NCBI GenBank assembly: GCA_963756185.1 | Contig: CAVWMS010000015.1 | Span: forward strand, 620,001 to 684,000 | Source: DATAXI01 sp963756185 | Lineage (GTDB): Bacteria > Verrucomicrobiota > Verrucomicrobiia > Chthoniobacterales > Chthoniobacteraceae | Direction of reading: 5' to 3' | Length of the DNA: 64,000 nt | Part shown: positions 1 to 8,578 of the stretch, piece by piece | How the letters are laid out: each line of letters begins with the position of its first letter | How positions within the stretch are numbered: position 1 is the first letter of the stretch | Position numbers and translations under genes: made by a program | The notes under the pieces: model-generated | The model's database searches: none | The model's input: the letters and a program-made list of their open reading frames with translations, nothing else | What the model was told of the DNA's origin: nothing

Positions 1-900
1 GCCTCCGCCGGACGCCGCGAGCAGGGCTGTGACGGCGTCGCGCCCGCCATGGGCGTCCAGGTCGCCGCAGGTGTCGATGAATTCCAGCAGCTCCGCGTAG
101 CCGCACATGATCCAGGCCAGCCCGCGCGTCCAGGTCGTGAACGGCGAGTAGCCCTGCTGCGAATTCGGGCAGCGGTAGTTGCCGTCGTTCATGTTGAAGA
201 TGCTCTCGTGGGCGGTGCGTCCCCGGATGTCGTATATGTCGCGCCCTTCGCCGTAATAGACGGAGTATTGCGCGGTCGTGCGCGCGTGCTCGATGAGCCG
301 GCTCATCAGCGAGATTTTTTGGTCCTTCTCCGCCATGAGGACATGGCCCAGCCGGTGGGAAAGCGCCAGCGCCCGCAGCGAGCGGATGGTGTCCGCGAAG
401 AGCGAGTGCGGGCCGTTGAAGGAATAGATGAAGCCCTCGCCGTTGGCGATGTGGCTCCAGCGGCTGGCCTGGACGGCGCCGGAGTTTTTCAGCGCCAGTT
501 CATAAAAATTCTGCTCCCACGCGTTTGCCGGGATGCGGCCCTCGATCATCAGCCGCCAGAGGTTGCCGTAGGTGCTGACGTTGTTGAAGCCATGATCGTG
601 GACGCCGGTGTGCGTGAGATGGTGGGCCATGCGCCTGACTGTCTGCTCGCGGCCATATTTCAGGTAGGCCTCGTCGTAGGTGGCGTCGTATTGGAGGATC
701 GCCGAGCCGTAGACGAAACCTTGCGTCCACTCCGTCCAGCCGCGCGCGGTGTATTTTCCGTTGACCGTGTAAACCGGCGTCGCCTGTCCCGGCACGTCGT
801 CGCGCGCGATGGACCAGATTTTCGCGCCCGACGCCTCCCAAAGGCGGTCCACGCCGCCTTTCAGGTCCGCCGGTTGCAAGCCGTAATCGATTTTGATCAT
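1..900 (-). CDS. GH88/GH105-like glycoside hydrolase, C-terminus beyond window
   Basis: The minus strand is open from an ATG at 898-900 to the window edge (300 codons, no stop), so the C-terminal part is missing. The translation is rich in aromatic residues and His and contains a YSPFTTWTRGLAWIM stretch, which resembles the conserved W-x-RG-x-AW segment of the (alpha/alpha)6-barrel unsaturated glucuronyl hydrolases. Those enzymes cleave unsaturated uronic acids from oligosaccharides produced by polysaccharide lyases. No signal peptide is visible, so a cytoplasmic role is likely. The gene starts 3 bases after the stop of the upstream SDR gene, so the two are probably co-transcribed for sugar-acid catabolism. 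Family assignment is by motif recall only; another six-hairpin glycosidase family is possible. Confidence 0.55.
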   Translation of the reverse strand, partial: MIKIDYGLQPADLKGGVDRLWEASGAKIWSIARDDVPGQATPVYTVNGKYTARGWTEWTQGFVYGSAILQYDATYDEAYLKYGREQTVRRMAHHLTHTGVHDHGFNNVSTYGNLWRLMIEGRIPANAWEQNFYELALKNSGAVQASRWSHIANGEGFIYSFNGPHSLFADTIRSLRALALSHRLGHVLMAEKDQKISLMSRLIEHARTTAQYSVYYGEGRDIYDIRGRTAHESIFNMNDGNYRCPNSQQGYSPFTTWTRGLAWIMCGYAELLEFIDTCGDLDAHGGRDAVTALLAASGGG

Positions 901-902
901 CG

Positions 903-1682
903 CTAAATCGTCTGAATGTGGAATCCGCCGTCGATATTGAACACCTGGCCGGTGGAATAGGGAAACAAGCCTTGGGCGACGGCCACGACGGCCTTGCCGA
1001 TGTCCGCAGGCTCGCCCCAGCGATTGATCGGCGCGAGGCCTTCGGCGAAGAGCCGGTCGTACTTTTCCTTTACGGCCTCGGTCATGTCCGTGGCGATGAC
1101 GCCGGGCTGAATCTCGAACACGCCGATCCCATGCCGGGCCAGGCGCACGGCGTACAGTTTCGTCATCATCGCCAGGCCGGCCTTTGCGATGCAGTAATCG
1201 CCGCGATTGGTGGAAACGGTGTAGGCGGAGATGCTGGTGATGTTCACCACGGCGCGCGACGAACCTTCGATCGGGGCGGAATCGATCATGATCTTCGCGG
1301 CCTTTTGCGTCAGGAAATAGGGGCCCTTCAAATTGATGCCGATGAGCCGGTCGAAGCTGGCTTCGTCGGCGTCGAGCAAATCGGCGCGGACGTTCGGCGC
1401 CACGCCGGCGTTGTTGACCAGCAGATCGAGCCGGCCGAATTGCTTCGTCACGAAATCGAGCATGCGGTCCCGGTTCGACGCATTCGAGATGTCCGCCTGG
1501 ATCGTCTCGATGCGCCGGTGTCCGCCGCCGGCCTTTTCGCAGAGCGCCTTGCACTCGGCGGCCGCCGCCTGGTTGCCGGCGTAATTGATCACGATGTCAT
1601 GACTGCCGGCGCGCGCCAGCTCGAGCGCAATGCCGCGCCCGATGCCGCGGGAAGCTCCGGTAATCAGGGCCAGGGGAGACAT
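903..1682 (-). CDS. SDR family oxidoreductase
   Basis: A 259-residue classical short-chain dehydrogenase. It shows the N-terminal nucleotide-binding motif TGASRGIG, the NNAG motif near residue 90, a Ser-rich catalytic segment (NITSIS) and the YxxxK pair in GDYCIAKAG, followed by a PG motif. This set predicts an active NAD(P)-dependent alcohol/keto-sugar oxidoreductase. I chose the ATG at 1680-1682 because it places the first beta strand right at the N-terminus; an upstream ATG at 1700 adds only six residues, and the longer reading frame beyond that is low-complexity. Its stop lies 3 bases before the hydrolase start. The neighbour suggests a substrate such as a keto-deoxy sugar acid (KduD-like), but fatty-acid-type 3-ketoacyl reductases look similar. 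Substrate is inference. Confidence 0.85.
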   Translation of the reverse strand: MSPLALITGASRGIGRGIALELARAGSHDIVINYAGNQAAAAECKALCEKAGGGHRRIETIQADISNASNRDRMLDFVTKQFGRLDLLVNNAGVAPNVRADLLDADEASFDRLIGINLKGPYFLTQKAAKIMIDSAPIEGSSRAVVNITSISAYTVSTNRGDYCIAKAGLAMMTKLYAVRLARHGIGVFEIQPGVIATDMTEAVKEKYDRLFAEGLAPINRWGEPADIGKAVVAVAQGLFPYSTGQVFNIDGGFHIQTI

Positions 1683-1846
1683 GTTGGGAGCGCCCACCAT
1701 GCTAGAGGCCGGCGGCCTTTTACTAGCAGAAAGTCGCGCGCGGAACGGGCCGGCGGCGGGACTGAGTCCGCCGAAGGAGGGACCTGTCCTTTGGCGTGGT
1801 TTCAAGATTGATCGTCTCCCGCGCGCGGCCCACCATGGTTTTCCCA

Positions 1847-3001
1847 ATGCAAGTGCCCCTACTCGACCTGAGGAAACAATACGAGCCGTTGCGCGACGCG
1901 ATTCGCGCGAAGATGGATGAGGTTGCCGATTCCCAGCATTTCATCCTGGGCACGGAAGTCGAGGGGCTGGAGCGGGAGATTTGCGCCTATACCGGCGCGG
2001 CGCATGCCGTCGGGGTCTCGTCGGGCACCGATGCGGAGCTTGCGATCCTCATGGCGCTGGGCATCGGCCCGGGCGACGCCGTGGTGACCACGCCGTACAC
2101 ATTCTTTGCGACCGCGGGCGGCATCGCGCGGCTGGGCGCGCGCATCCTTTTTGCGGAAATCGAGCCTGATACCTTCAACATTTCTCCTGCCGGGCTGCGC
2201 GAATGCCTCGACAGGCATCGCGGGGAGAAAATCAAGGCTATCATCCCCGTGCATCTCTTCGGCCTTCCCTGCCGGATGGACGAGATTTGCGCCATCGGCT
2301 CCGAACATGGCGTGCCGGTCATCGAGGATGCCGCGCAGGCGCTCGGCGCCGAATACCCGGGCGCGCGTGGGATGCAAAAATGCGGCGCGATGGCCGAATT
2401 CGGTTTTTACTCGTTCTTCCCGTCAAAGAATCTCGGGGCATTTGGCGATGGCGGCATGATCATCTGCCGCGACGAGAAGATGGCGTCGAAAATCCGCGCG
2501 TTGCGCAATCACGGGATGGAGCAGCGGTATCATCACCAGATGGTCGGCGGAAACTTCCGGCTCGACGCGCTCCAGGCGGCCATTTTGCGCGTAAAACTTC
2601 CGCACCTCGACCGATGGTCCGCGATGCGCCGCGCCAATGCCGCCTTCTATCGCGCGGAATTCGAGCGCGCCGGACTGGACATCACCCTGCCTGTCGAACC
2701 GTTTGCCGGCCATTCCGCCGCCGCGCCGAATCATCACATTTACAATCAGTTCGTCATCCGCGCGCCGCGCCGCGATCAATTGATTGAACATCTTACCGCC
2801 GCCGGAATTGGTCACGCGATCTATTACCCGATCCCGCTCCACTTACAGGAATGTTTCTCGAACCTCGGATACAAGGAAGGTGACTTTCCGGAATCGGAAC
2901 GCGCTGCCCGTGAAACTGTCGCGCTCCCCATTTACCCGGAACTTACTCGCGACGAGCAATCGCTGGTCGTAAAAGCGATCTGCGATTTCTACCGGCGCTA
3001 G
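1847..3001 (+). CDS. DegT/DnrJ/EryC1/StrS family aminotransferase
   Basis: About 384 residues, a PLP-dependent sugar aminotransferase of the DegT family. It begins MQVPLLDLRKQYEPLRD, typical of family N-termini. It carries the SSGTDAE segment that holds the PLP phosphate, EDAAQALGAEY (Asp binding the pyridine nitrogen), and FYSFFPSKNLGAFGDGG with the Schiff-base lysine in the SKN triplet. The family transfers an amino group from glutamate to keto-sugar nucleotides for lipopolysaccharide, glycan or antibiotic sugars. The start at 1847 is preferred; an in-frame ATG at 1835 would add MVFP. It is divergent from the SDR gene across a 164-bp gap that should contain both promoters. Confidence 0.88.
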   Translation: MQVPLLDLRKQYEPLRDAIRAKMDEVADSQHFILGTEVEGLEREICAYTGAAHAVGVSSGTDAELAILMALGIGPGDAVVTTPYTFFATAGGIARLGARILFAEIEPDTFNISPAGLRECLDRHRGEKIKAIIPVHLFGLPCRMDEICAIGSEHGVPVIEDAAQALGAEYPGARGMQKCGAMAEFGFYSFFPSKNLGAFGDGGMIICRDEKMASKIRALRNHGMEQRYHHQMVGGNFRLDALQAAILRVKLPHLDRWSAMRRANAAFYRAEFERAGLDITLPVEPFAGHSAAAPNHHIYNQFVIRAPRRDQLIEHLTAAGIGHAIYYPIPLHLQECFSNLGYKEGDFPESERAARETVALPIYPELTRDEQSLVVKAICDFYRR

Positions 3002-3061
3002 CTATTAAGAATTCAGTTCTTGAGGGTCTTCCATTTCTGATGTACGGAAATCGAGAGGCTG

Positions 3062-3346
3062 ATGCACTCGATTCAAATACTCCCAGCCGATAGGAAGGGG
3101 TGGTGGCGATTTTCGTTTTACACCTTCGAAACGGTTGTCATTTGCATGGCTGTGCGGGAGTGGAAGCTTTATCGGCGGGACAGCCATTTGGAATATCCGC
3201 CAGCTTTTTACGTCATTTGGATGTTTGCGATGGTGGCGTTACTCGTTTCCAGCATTGTCATCAGACGCAGTTATCCTATTCAGGCTGGAGTTGGCTTTAT
3301 GACTTTTTTCGTTGCTTTGCTCTGCTTGGCACCGCCAGCTTATTGA
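3062..3346 (+). CDS. Small membrane protein, unknown function
   Basis: A 94-residue reading frame with two hydrophobic segments: roughly residues 51-66 (FYVIWMFAMVALLVSS) and 76-93 (GVGFMTFFVALLCLAP), joined by a short basic loop (IRRSYP). A GAGAGG-like ribosome-binding sequence lies just before the ATG. I recognise no family. Codon use is less GC-rich than in neighbouring genes, so it may be a recently acquired or non-conserved gene. It could also be spurious. Confidence 0.35.
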   Translation: MHSIQILPADRKGWWRFSFYTFETVVICMAVREWKLYRRDSHLEYPPAFYVIWMFAMVALLVSSIVIRRSYPIQAGVGFMTFFVALLCLAPPAY

Positions 3347-3392
3347 TCGAGTAACGTTGTGCGCTCGAAATCGCAATTCTGTGGCCTCTGTC

Positions 3393-3473
3393 GTCCCTGC
3401 GGGACTTGATCGCGTTGCGCGTTAACCCAGGGGCTGAAGCCCCTGGCTATTGTCTGCCGTCCCCTTCGGGGAC
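3393..3473. repeat. Cluster of three short palindromes (REP-like)
   Basis: Three perfect hairpins follow one another: GTCCCTGCGGGAC (3393-3405), CCAGGGGCTGAAGCCCCTGG (3427-3446) and GTCCCCTTCGGGGAC (3459-3473). Such strings recur in intergenic regions of verrucomicrobial and planctomycetal genomes. No gene overlaps them. Confidence 0.6.
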
Positions 3474-3530
3474 TCCGGAAGCGGCTATAGTATTTGTGAA
3501 TTCAATGCAGAGCAGCCAAAAGCCGTTAAA

Positions 3531-3691
3531 CCCGAACTCCGATGTTGGAGGGGATAAGATGGTGCAAAATGCTGAGTCGCGATGACATGAGGAGGGTCGA
3601 AGCGTATCTGAAAGATACGGTGAGGCCCGACGAATGGCACTCACGGCCAGCAGATTGCGCCAGATCGCCCCGATCAACTTCGGAATTCGGG
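3531..3691. mobile_element. 161-bp MITE-like element with IS1380-type ends and TTAAA target duplication
   Basis: The left end CCCGAACTCCGATGTTG (3531-3547) and the right end CAACTTCGGAATTCGGG (3675-3691) are inverted repeats matching at 15 of 17 positions. Identical TTAAA pentamers flank the element (3526-3530 and 3692-3696). The termini match the 16-bp ends of the complete insertion sequence at 33939-35449, which is also flanked by TTAAA. The interior has no transposase and no obvious similarity to that IS. It is best read as a nonautonomous element mobilised by the IS1380-family transposase. Confidence 0.8.
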
Positions 3692-3756
3692 TTAAAGCCG
3701 GCTGTCAATAAGTGCTCATCCACCGGCTTCGAAACTCGGACTTCGAATACTTCCGG

Positions 3757-4785
3757 TCAGTGGACCCAGATGCCCGGATAGACCGGCCTGTTACCGGGGG
3801 GCGGAGGGGGCGGCGGATAGCCGTATGGACCTGAATAGCCGTAGGGGGGCGGGGCCTGTGGGGCTACCTCGCGTTCCACCGTGATGTGGCGGGCGGGCAG
3901 CAGGTTCATGTCGGCCAGGGTGTCCATGTCGAGGCGGCCGGTTACGCGCAATTGCGCGTAATGCTGGTAGGCGGAGAGCGACCTGCTGAGTGAATCGCCA
4001 AGGCCGCCATCGACGATGCCGCGATAAAAGCCCTCGCGGGCGAGCCGCATTTGCGCGCGGCGAACGGTGCTGAGTTGCACAACCGCCGGCGCGGTTTCGT
4101 AAGGGGTCTTCCTGAGAAATTTCGAGTAATCGGGCAATGGCTGCGCCGGGTTCAGCCGCTGGACCTGTTGCCCGGGGGCGATAGGCTGCGCCGGCTCGAC
4201 AGGCTGCGCGGGCTCGACAGGCGGCGCGGGCTGGTCGGGCTGTGTGGGCTGGTCTGGCTGCGCGGGTTGATCGGGCTGGGCGGGCTGGTCCGGCTGAGTG
4301 GGTTGGTCCGGTTCCACGGGCTGAGCCGGCTCGACTTGCGGCTCGGGTTGCGTCTGCTCTTCCGGCGCGGGGGTGGGAGTCGATTGCGGCTGCTGGCGCA
4401 GAAAATCGTGGTCGCTCTGCACCACCGAAGGCGCCGGTGTCTGGCTGTTGTCCTGGTCCGCGGGAGCGGCAGGCTGCGAATCGCCTGAATTAGCCGAATC
4501 CGCCGAGGCGGGCGGTACGGCTTCGACCGTGTTGCCGTCGCCGCTGTTTCCTCCCATTTTCAGGGATTGCAGCGTCTCCGGGTCCAGCTTCCCGGTCACT
4601 TCGAGTCCCTGGCGAATCTGGTAACGGCGGACCGCGGCGTCGGTCTCCGGGCCCGGCTGGCCATCGACCTGCCCGTAATAGAATCCCTGGTCCTTCAGCG
4701 CCTGCTGGACGGCCTGGATCTGGTCGTCGGCCCGGACCGCGGTGGCGAGCGCAAGCATCGCCACGAAGAAGAGAACACGTTTCAT
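3757..4785 (-). CDS. Exported peptidoglycan-binding (PG_binding_1) protein with Pro/Gln-rich linker
   Basis: A signal peptide (MKRVLFFVAMLALATAVRA) is followed by a PG_binding_1 domain (about residues 23-77; QALKDQGFYYGQVDGQPG and AAVRRYQ), a long linker of QP-x-QPDQP-type repeats, and a second copy (QMRLAREGFYRGIVDGGLGD, SLSAYQ) near residues 240-295. The tail is Pro/Gly/Tyr-rich. This architecture fits a periplasmic or outer-membrane protein anchored on peptidoglycan. I use the ATG at 4783-4785; an upstream ATG would add four residues to the signal peptide. It sits just downstream of a cell-wall amidase on the same strand, in keeping with envelope function. No catalytic domain is visible. 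Confidence 0.82.
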   Translation of the reverse strand: MKRVLFFVAMLALATAVRADDQIQAVQQALKDQGFYYGQVDGQPGPETDAAVRRYQIRQGLEVTGKLDPETLQSLKMGGNSGDGNTVEAVPPASADSANSGDSQPAAPADQDNSQTPAPSVVQSDHDFLRQQPQSTPTPAPEEQTQPEPQVEPAQPVEPDQPTQPDQPAQPDQPAQPDQPTQPDQPAPPVEPAQPVEPAQPIAPGQQVQRLNPAQPLPDYSKFLRKTPYETAPAVVQLSTVRRAQMRLAREGFYRGIVDGGLGDSLSRSLSAYQHYAQLRVTGRLDMDTLADMNLLPARHITVEREVAPQAPPPYGYSGPYGYPPPPPPPGNRPVYPGIWVH

Positions 4786-4825
4786 GGGGTTGTACATTCT
4801 ACGACGGGGAAACCCGCCGAGCCAT

Positions 4826-5689
4826 TCAATCGTGGTAGGCCTGATAACCCGCGGCGTGCCCGGCGGCGCCGAGCAAGTGCTGCGCGGGAGGCGCGGTATG
4901 CATGGTCTGGATATAGCTCAACAGGCCCGCCGCCAGCGCCTGCGCGATCCGCTGCCGGTAGCCGTCATTGCGCAGCAACTGGTTTTCGACTTTATTGCTG
5001 AGAAAGCCGCATTCGGCCAGCACCGCGGGCATCTGCGTGTGGCGCACCACGTAGAGCGGCCCGGCTTTGATTCCGCGGTTGGTCTCCTGCATCTGCGTGG
5101 AAAGGGTGCCCTGGATTTGCGCCGCCAGGTTTTCCCCTGTATCCGGCGTTTGCTCGTCGGAATGACTGAAGAACCCGATCCAGGTCCAGTCGGTCGCCTG
5201 CGGCAGCTTCTCGGCGGCGTAGAAGGTCTCGATTCCGTCCACGCTCTCGTCCGCGGATTGGTTGAAATGGATGGAAAGGAAAATGACGTTCCGGTTCGAT
5301 TGGGCGAGCCGGTTGGCAATTTCCACGCGCTCCGGCAACGAGACGTAAACATCTTCGTGCCGCGTGAGCACGGTCTGGACGGAGGCGGTCTTCAGCAGCC
5401 GCTCGAGCCGCTCGGCCACATCCAGCGTCAGGTCCTTCTCAGCCAGCCCGAAATATTTCGTACCGTCGTCGATGCCGCCGTGCCCGGGGTCGATGACCAC
5501 GAGGGGCGGTCCGTTTACCGGCGTGAGCGGCTGCGCATCCCGGCCCGGGCCGCCCGGAAGGAAATTCGGGTCGGGCACCACCAGGAAGGAGAAGCAGCCG
5601 ACGAGGACGATGAGCCCCACGCACGGCATGCCGTGCCTGCGCGCGCCCGACGCCAGGGGCGCCAGGAATCTGAGCAACCTCCTGTTCAT
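4826..5689 (-). CDS. N-acetylmuramoyl-L-alanine amidase (Amidase_3)
   Basis: 287 residues. A hydrophobic N-terminal segment (about residues 22-38) could be a membrane anchor or uncleaved signal. The Amidase_3 zinc-hydrolase domain follows: VVIDPGHGGIDDGT (first zinc His), the Glu of GLAEKDLTLDVAERL, IFLSIHFNQS (second His) and LAECGFLSN (catalytic Glu). It cleaves the amide between muramic acid and L-Ala of peptidoglycan, with a role in cell separation or recycling. An insert carrying GIETFY is normal for the family. The peptidoglycan-binding protein lies 41 bases downstream on the same strand. Confidence 0.9.
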   Translation of the reverse strand: MNRRLLRFLAPLASGARRHGMPCVGLIVLVGCFSFLVVPDPNFLPGGPGRDAQPLTPVNGPPLVVIDPGHGGIDDGTKYFGLAEKDLTLDVAERLERLLKTASVQTVLTRHEDVYVSLPERVEIANRLAQSNRNVIFLSIHFNQSADESVDGIETFYAAEKLPQATDWTWIGFFSHSDEQTPDTGENLAAQIQGTLSTQMQETNRGIKAGPLYVVRHTQMPAVLAECGFLSNKVENQLLRNDGYRQRIAQALAAGLLSYIQTMHTAPPAQHLLGAAGHAAGYQAYHD

Positions 5690-5756
5690 GATATTGTTGG
5701 ACGGGGATCCGACCCGTCCTGTTCACCCATGTATCGTATTTCGAGAGCGCAAAGCG

Positions 5757-5828
5757 TGCCAGGGGGGAGAATTGAACTCCCGACCAAGGGCTTATGAGTC
5801 CCCTGCTCTACCTCTGAGCTACCCTGGC
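5757..5828 (-). tRNA. tRNA-Met (anticodon CAT)
   Basis: On the minus strand the 72-nt sequence folds as a cloverleaf. The acceptor pairs GCCAGGG (from 5828) with CCCTGGC, with discriminator A. The D arm is GCTCAGAGGTAGAGC, the anticodon loop is CTCATAA, and the T arm is GGGAGTTCAATTCTCCC. The paired first base argues against the initiator tRNA. CCA is not encoded. An elongator Met is most likely; tRNA-Ile2 with a modified CAT anticodon cannot be excluded by eye. Confidence 0.92.
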
Positions 5829-5851
5829 GAATTTGGGGCCGAAACGCTAAT

Positions 5852-6668
5852 TCAGGGCTCAAGGTGTTGCAAGCACTTCGGGGGCCGGCGTCTGATGCGC
5901 GGCAGGGTTAGGGTCGCAAAGGCGAGGGCTGCCAGCGGGAAGGCGGCGGGCTCGGGTACGGCGGTGAAATAATCGGCGCCGGAGGCGGAGTGGGCGGAGT
6001 AATCGGATACCGCGAACGGGTCATCTCCCACCAGCGCCATGACGTTGCTGGTGCCGGCGGTGGTGGAAAAGGTGCCGGAAGTGGATGCCACGCCCGAGCC
6101 CGACAGGTCCAGGAAGCCCTGGATATCGACATCCAGTGAAAAGCTGAAGGGCGTGCCGAACACAAACGGGACGGTGACCGTTTCGGGAACCCCGAGGAAG
6201 TCGCTCCCGGTCACCGCGCCGCTGGAATTTTTGCTAAACTCAAATACATCGGTGCCGCCGGAATCAATGAAATCAGCCGAAACAGTCATCGATGATTCCG
6301 CGGGCGCGGTCGCGAGAAAATTCTCCGTGCCGGTAAGCAGGAAGTGAAATTGCAGCGAGCCTGCCGAGCCGGTCAGCGAAGGATCGTCAATGGTAAGTTG
6401 GTCGGTAAATCCGCTGACCGATTCGTCTTCGAGATTGGGCGCGCTGCCGGGTCCGCCCATGGTGAGCAGCGAGTTGTCGTCGAGTCCCGGCTGGGCCATG
6501 GCATTGGCATAGCCGGCGCGGGCTGCTCGCGTTTGCGGTTGCTGTTTCGCTTTGGTTACTCGATGTCAGATACAATGTGGCGTTTGCATAAGCTGAAACT
6601 GGGTTGCCCGCCCGCATATTTGCCGCCATGGCGACAAACAAACAGGCAAACATCGCGCTTAGCTTCAT
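5852..6668 (-). CDS. PEP-CTERM sorting domain protein (one frameshift)
   Basis: Two frames make one gene. The N-terminal frame begins MKLSAMFACLFVAMAANMRA (signal peptide) at 6668. Near 6520-6550 the coding signal moves to another frame that runs to the stop at 5852. The C-terminus carries VPEPAAFPLAALAFATLTL followed by RIRRR: the PEP motif, a hydrophobic segment and an Arg cluster that define a PEP-CTERM signal. Such proteins are processed by exosortase and are often linked to extracellular polysaccharide. The central region is Ser/Thr/Gly-rich without a known domain. The frameshift is probably a sequence error, given similar breaks across the window. Confidence 0.75.
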
Positions 6669-6772
6669 ACTTTTATTATTTCCGACTGCCGATGGCGGCA
6701 GGCAGGCCGGAGTTTATGGGCGAAAGCGGGGGGAATGTCAAGGCTGCTTGAAGATGTATGTGGCTCATTGTC

Positions 6773-6827
6773 AAATTCGAAATTCGAAATTCGAAATTCG
6801 AAAATTTTGGCGCGCGAGGCGCGCGCG
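6773..6827. repeat. Heptad repeat of AAATTCG followed by a CGCGCG palindrome
   Basis: Four tandem copies of a seven-base AAATTCG unit run into a GGCGCGCGAGGCGCGCGCG string. The same combination, inverted, occurs at 8579-8683. It lies between the PEP-CTERM and MBL-fold genes and encodes nothing recognisable. Confidence 0.7.
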
Positions 6828-6865
6828 TTTATTCAGAGTTATAGATTGGCGGTTTCTCGCAATCC

Positions 6866-7687
6866 CTAGAGCAACATCATATCCCTGCCATATATTACCG
6901 CCCCTTTATAGGCGCTTTCCATCTCCGCCAGCATGATTTCCGGCGTGGCGCCGAATAACAATTGGTGGACCAGCACCAGCAGCTTCGGCTGGACCGCGTT
7001 GGCGATTTTGGCCAGTTGCAGCGTCGAGGTGTGGAATGTGCCGTGATACTTTTGCCAATCCTTTGTCCGGCTCATGAATGCGGCGTGGCAGTACACTTCG
7101 TGCGCGAGCAAGTCTGCATCCTTGTAATTGCGCTCGAGGCCGGGAAACGGGCGCGTGTCGCCGGAGAGGACGATGGTGCGGTCCGGCGACTCGAACCGAA
7201 GGCCGAATGCGTGCGGCCATGTGCCGTGCCGGACGCGGAAGGCGCGCACTTTCATTTGGGCGTCCTTGTAAATGAGGCCGGCCTTGAATTCATGCACGAC
7301 GGGAGTTACCGCGCGCAGGTCGCCGTGTTCCAGGCCGTTGACGCGGATCGAGATATCCTCGGCATAGGCGGCAAGGATGTGCTCGACCATGGCGCGCGTG
7401 CCGGGCGGCCCGTAAATCTCGAGCGGAGTCAACCGGCCCACGACCCACGGCGTCAGCATCAGGTCGGCGAGGCCGGCGGTGTGATCGCTGTGCAGGTGGG
7501 TGATGAAGAGGCGGGTCAATTCCGGCGGCGAAAACCCCGGCACGGCTTTGGCGGCCAAGGCCGCGCGCCGGACGATTCCCGGCCCGCAATCTATGAGATA
7601 GGAGATGCCCTCGCGCACAATCGCAAACGCCGGCCCCGAGGCAAACGGATCGGGAATGGGCGTGCCGGTCCCGAGCAGGACCAGCAA
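6866..7687 (-). CDS. MBL-fold metal-dependent hydrolase (RNase Z-like)
   Basis: 273 residues. The metallo-beta-lactamase signature HLHSDHTAG (about residues 64-72) provides the zinc ligands. Further features are LLGTGTPIPDP at the N-terminus, an LSGDTRPF motif with the bridging Asp, and a late metal-ligand His in LLVLVHQL. The overall order resembles the RNase Z/arylsulfatase branch rather than glyoxalase II. It lacks the long exosite insert expected of a tRNA-processing RNase Z, so RNA processing is uncertain; hydrolysis of another phosphoester or sulfoester is equally possible. It follows the coiled-coil gene by 64 bases on the same strand. Confidence 0.8.
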   Translation of the reverse strand: MLVLLGTGTPIPDPFASGPAFAIVREGISYLIDCGPGIVRRAALAAKAVPGFSPPELTRLFITHLHSDHTAGLADLMLTPWVVGRLTPLEIYGPPGTRAMVEHILAAYAEDISIRVNGLEHGDLRAVTPVVHEFKAGLIYKDAQMKVRAFRVRHGTWPHAFGLRFESPDRTIVLSGDTRPFPGLERNYKDADLLAHEVYCHAAFMSRTKDWQKYHGTFHTSTLQLAKIANAVQPKLLVLVHQLLFGATPEIMLAEMESAYKGAVIYGRDMMLL

Positions 7688-7751
7688 TGTGTCGGGCGGC
7701 TTCGGGCGCCGCGGCTTCCTGGGGCGCGCCGCCGTTTTGCTTCCGCGGCGC

Positions 7752-8555
7752 TCATTCCCTGCCGGATGGCCTCGTGTCCAGGATGTGATTCAGTTCCTCG
7801 ATGAGGACGGCGCGCTCCTCGAGCAATTGCGCCGTCTTCCGCTCGAATTCCTCGCGGTGCGCATTTGCCCACTTCTCGTCCGGCAGTTTCGCGGCCAGCG
7901 GGAAGGGCCATTCCTCGCGCATCGCGGAGATTTCGTTGATCGATTTCTCGTTCGCGCCCTTGAGCCGGGCGATGCGCGCCTCAATCTCCTCGACGGGCAG
8001 CTTTTCGATATCGTCCGCGGGCAGGTCCTCGGCGATCAACTCGATGGCCTCGAGCTCCGCCGCGTCGCCCGCCGCGAATGATTCCCTCGCCCGCTGCCAG
8101 AGATTGCGCGCGCTGATATTCGAGTCGAAGCGCAAGTCCGGGTGCAAAATCTCGGCGAGGCGCCTGTATCTTGCCTGAAACGCGGCGGTTTGCTCGCGGG
8201 TCATCAAGGTGTTGAATCGGTGGTTGGCCATCTCGATCTGGCGCGGCGCATCATCGAGTTCCTGTTCCCGCGGATCGAATTCCTCCTCGAGCGCCCGCGT
8301 GATGCGGTCGTAATCGACCTCGCCATGATTCGCCGATTCGCGCACCAGCTCGACCTCGCGCTTGAGCCTGCCGACCTCCCACTCGGCCTTTTTGAACGCG
8401 TGCTCCTGGTGGCCGAATTTGCGTTTGTAGCCGGCAAGGATGTTGCGTTTCACATTGATGACCATGTGCTCGCGCTCGACGTAGAGTTTCGCGTGCTGGC
8501 GGCTGAGGATCGTGAGTTTTTGCGGCGGGCTGGATGGAGAGTCGCTGTCAGGCAT
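7752..8555 (-). CDS. Coiled-coil hypothetical protein
   Basis: From the ATG at 8553-8555 the protein has about 267 residues and starts MPDSDSPSSPPQKLTILSRQ. It is highly charged and heptad-like over two stretches (about residues 25-90 and 185-260), with no signal peptide or membrane segment. A short YRRLAEILHPDL stretch in the middle recalls the HPD region of J-domains, but no complete J-domain is visible. An upstream in-frame ATG at 8648 would add 31 residues translated mostly from the intergenic heptad repeat, so I reject it. Function unknown; cytoplasmic. Confidence 0.6.
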   Translation of the reverse strand: MPDSDSPSSPPQKLTILSRQHAKLYVEREHMVINVKRNILAGYKRKFGHQEHAFKKAEWEVGRLKREVELVRESANHGEVDYDRITRALEEEFDPREQELDDAPRQIEMANHRFNTLMTREQTAAFQARYRRLAEILHPDLRFDSNISARNLWQRARESFAAGDAAELEAIELIAEDLPADDIEKLPVEEIEARIARLKGANEKSINEISAMREEWPFPLAAKLPDEKWANAHREEFERKTAQLLEERAVLIEELNHILDTRPSGRE

Positions 8556-8578
8556 GGGTGAGGAACTCAAATAAAATG

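Noticed and set aside
49..906. 285-codon plus-strand frame at the window start
   Set aside because: The opposite strand encodes a coherent hydrolase with conserved aromatic motifs and runs to the window edge.
4051..5797. Plus-strand frames opposite the peptidoglycan-binding protein and amidase
   Set aside because: The minus strand carries clear signal peptides and catalytic motifs; the plus frames are Arg/Leu/Gly-rich shadows.
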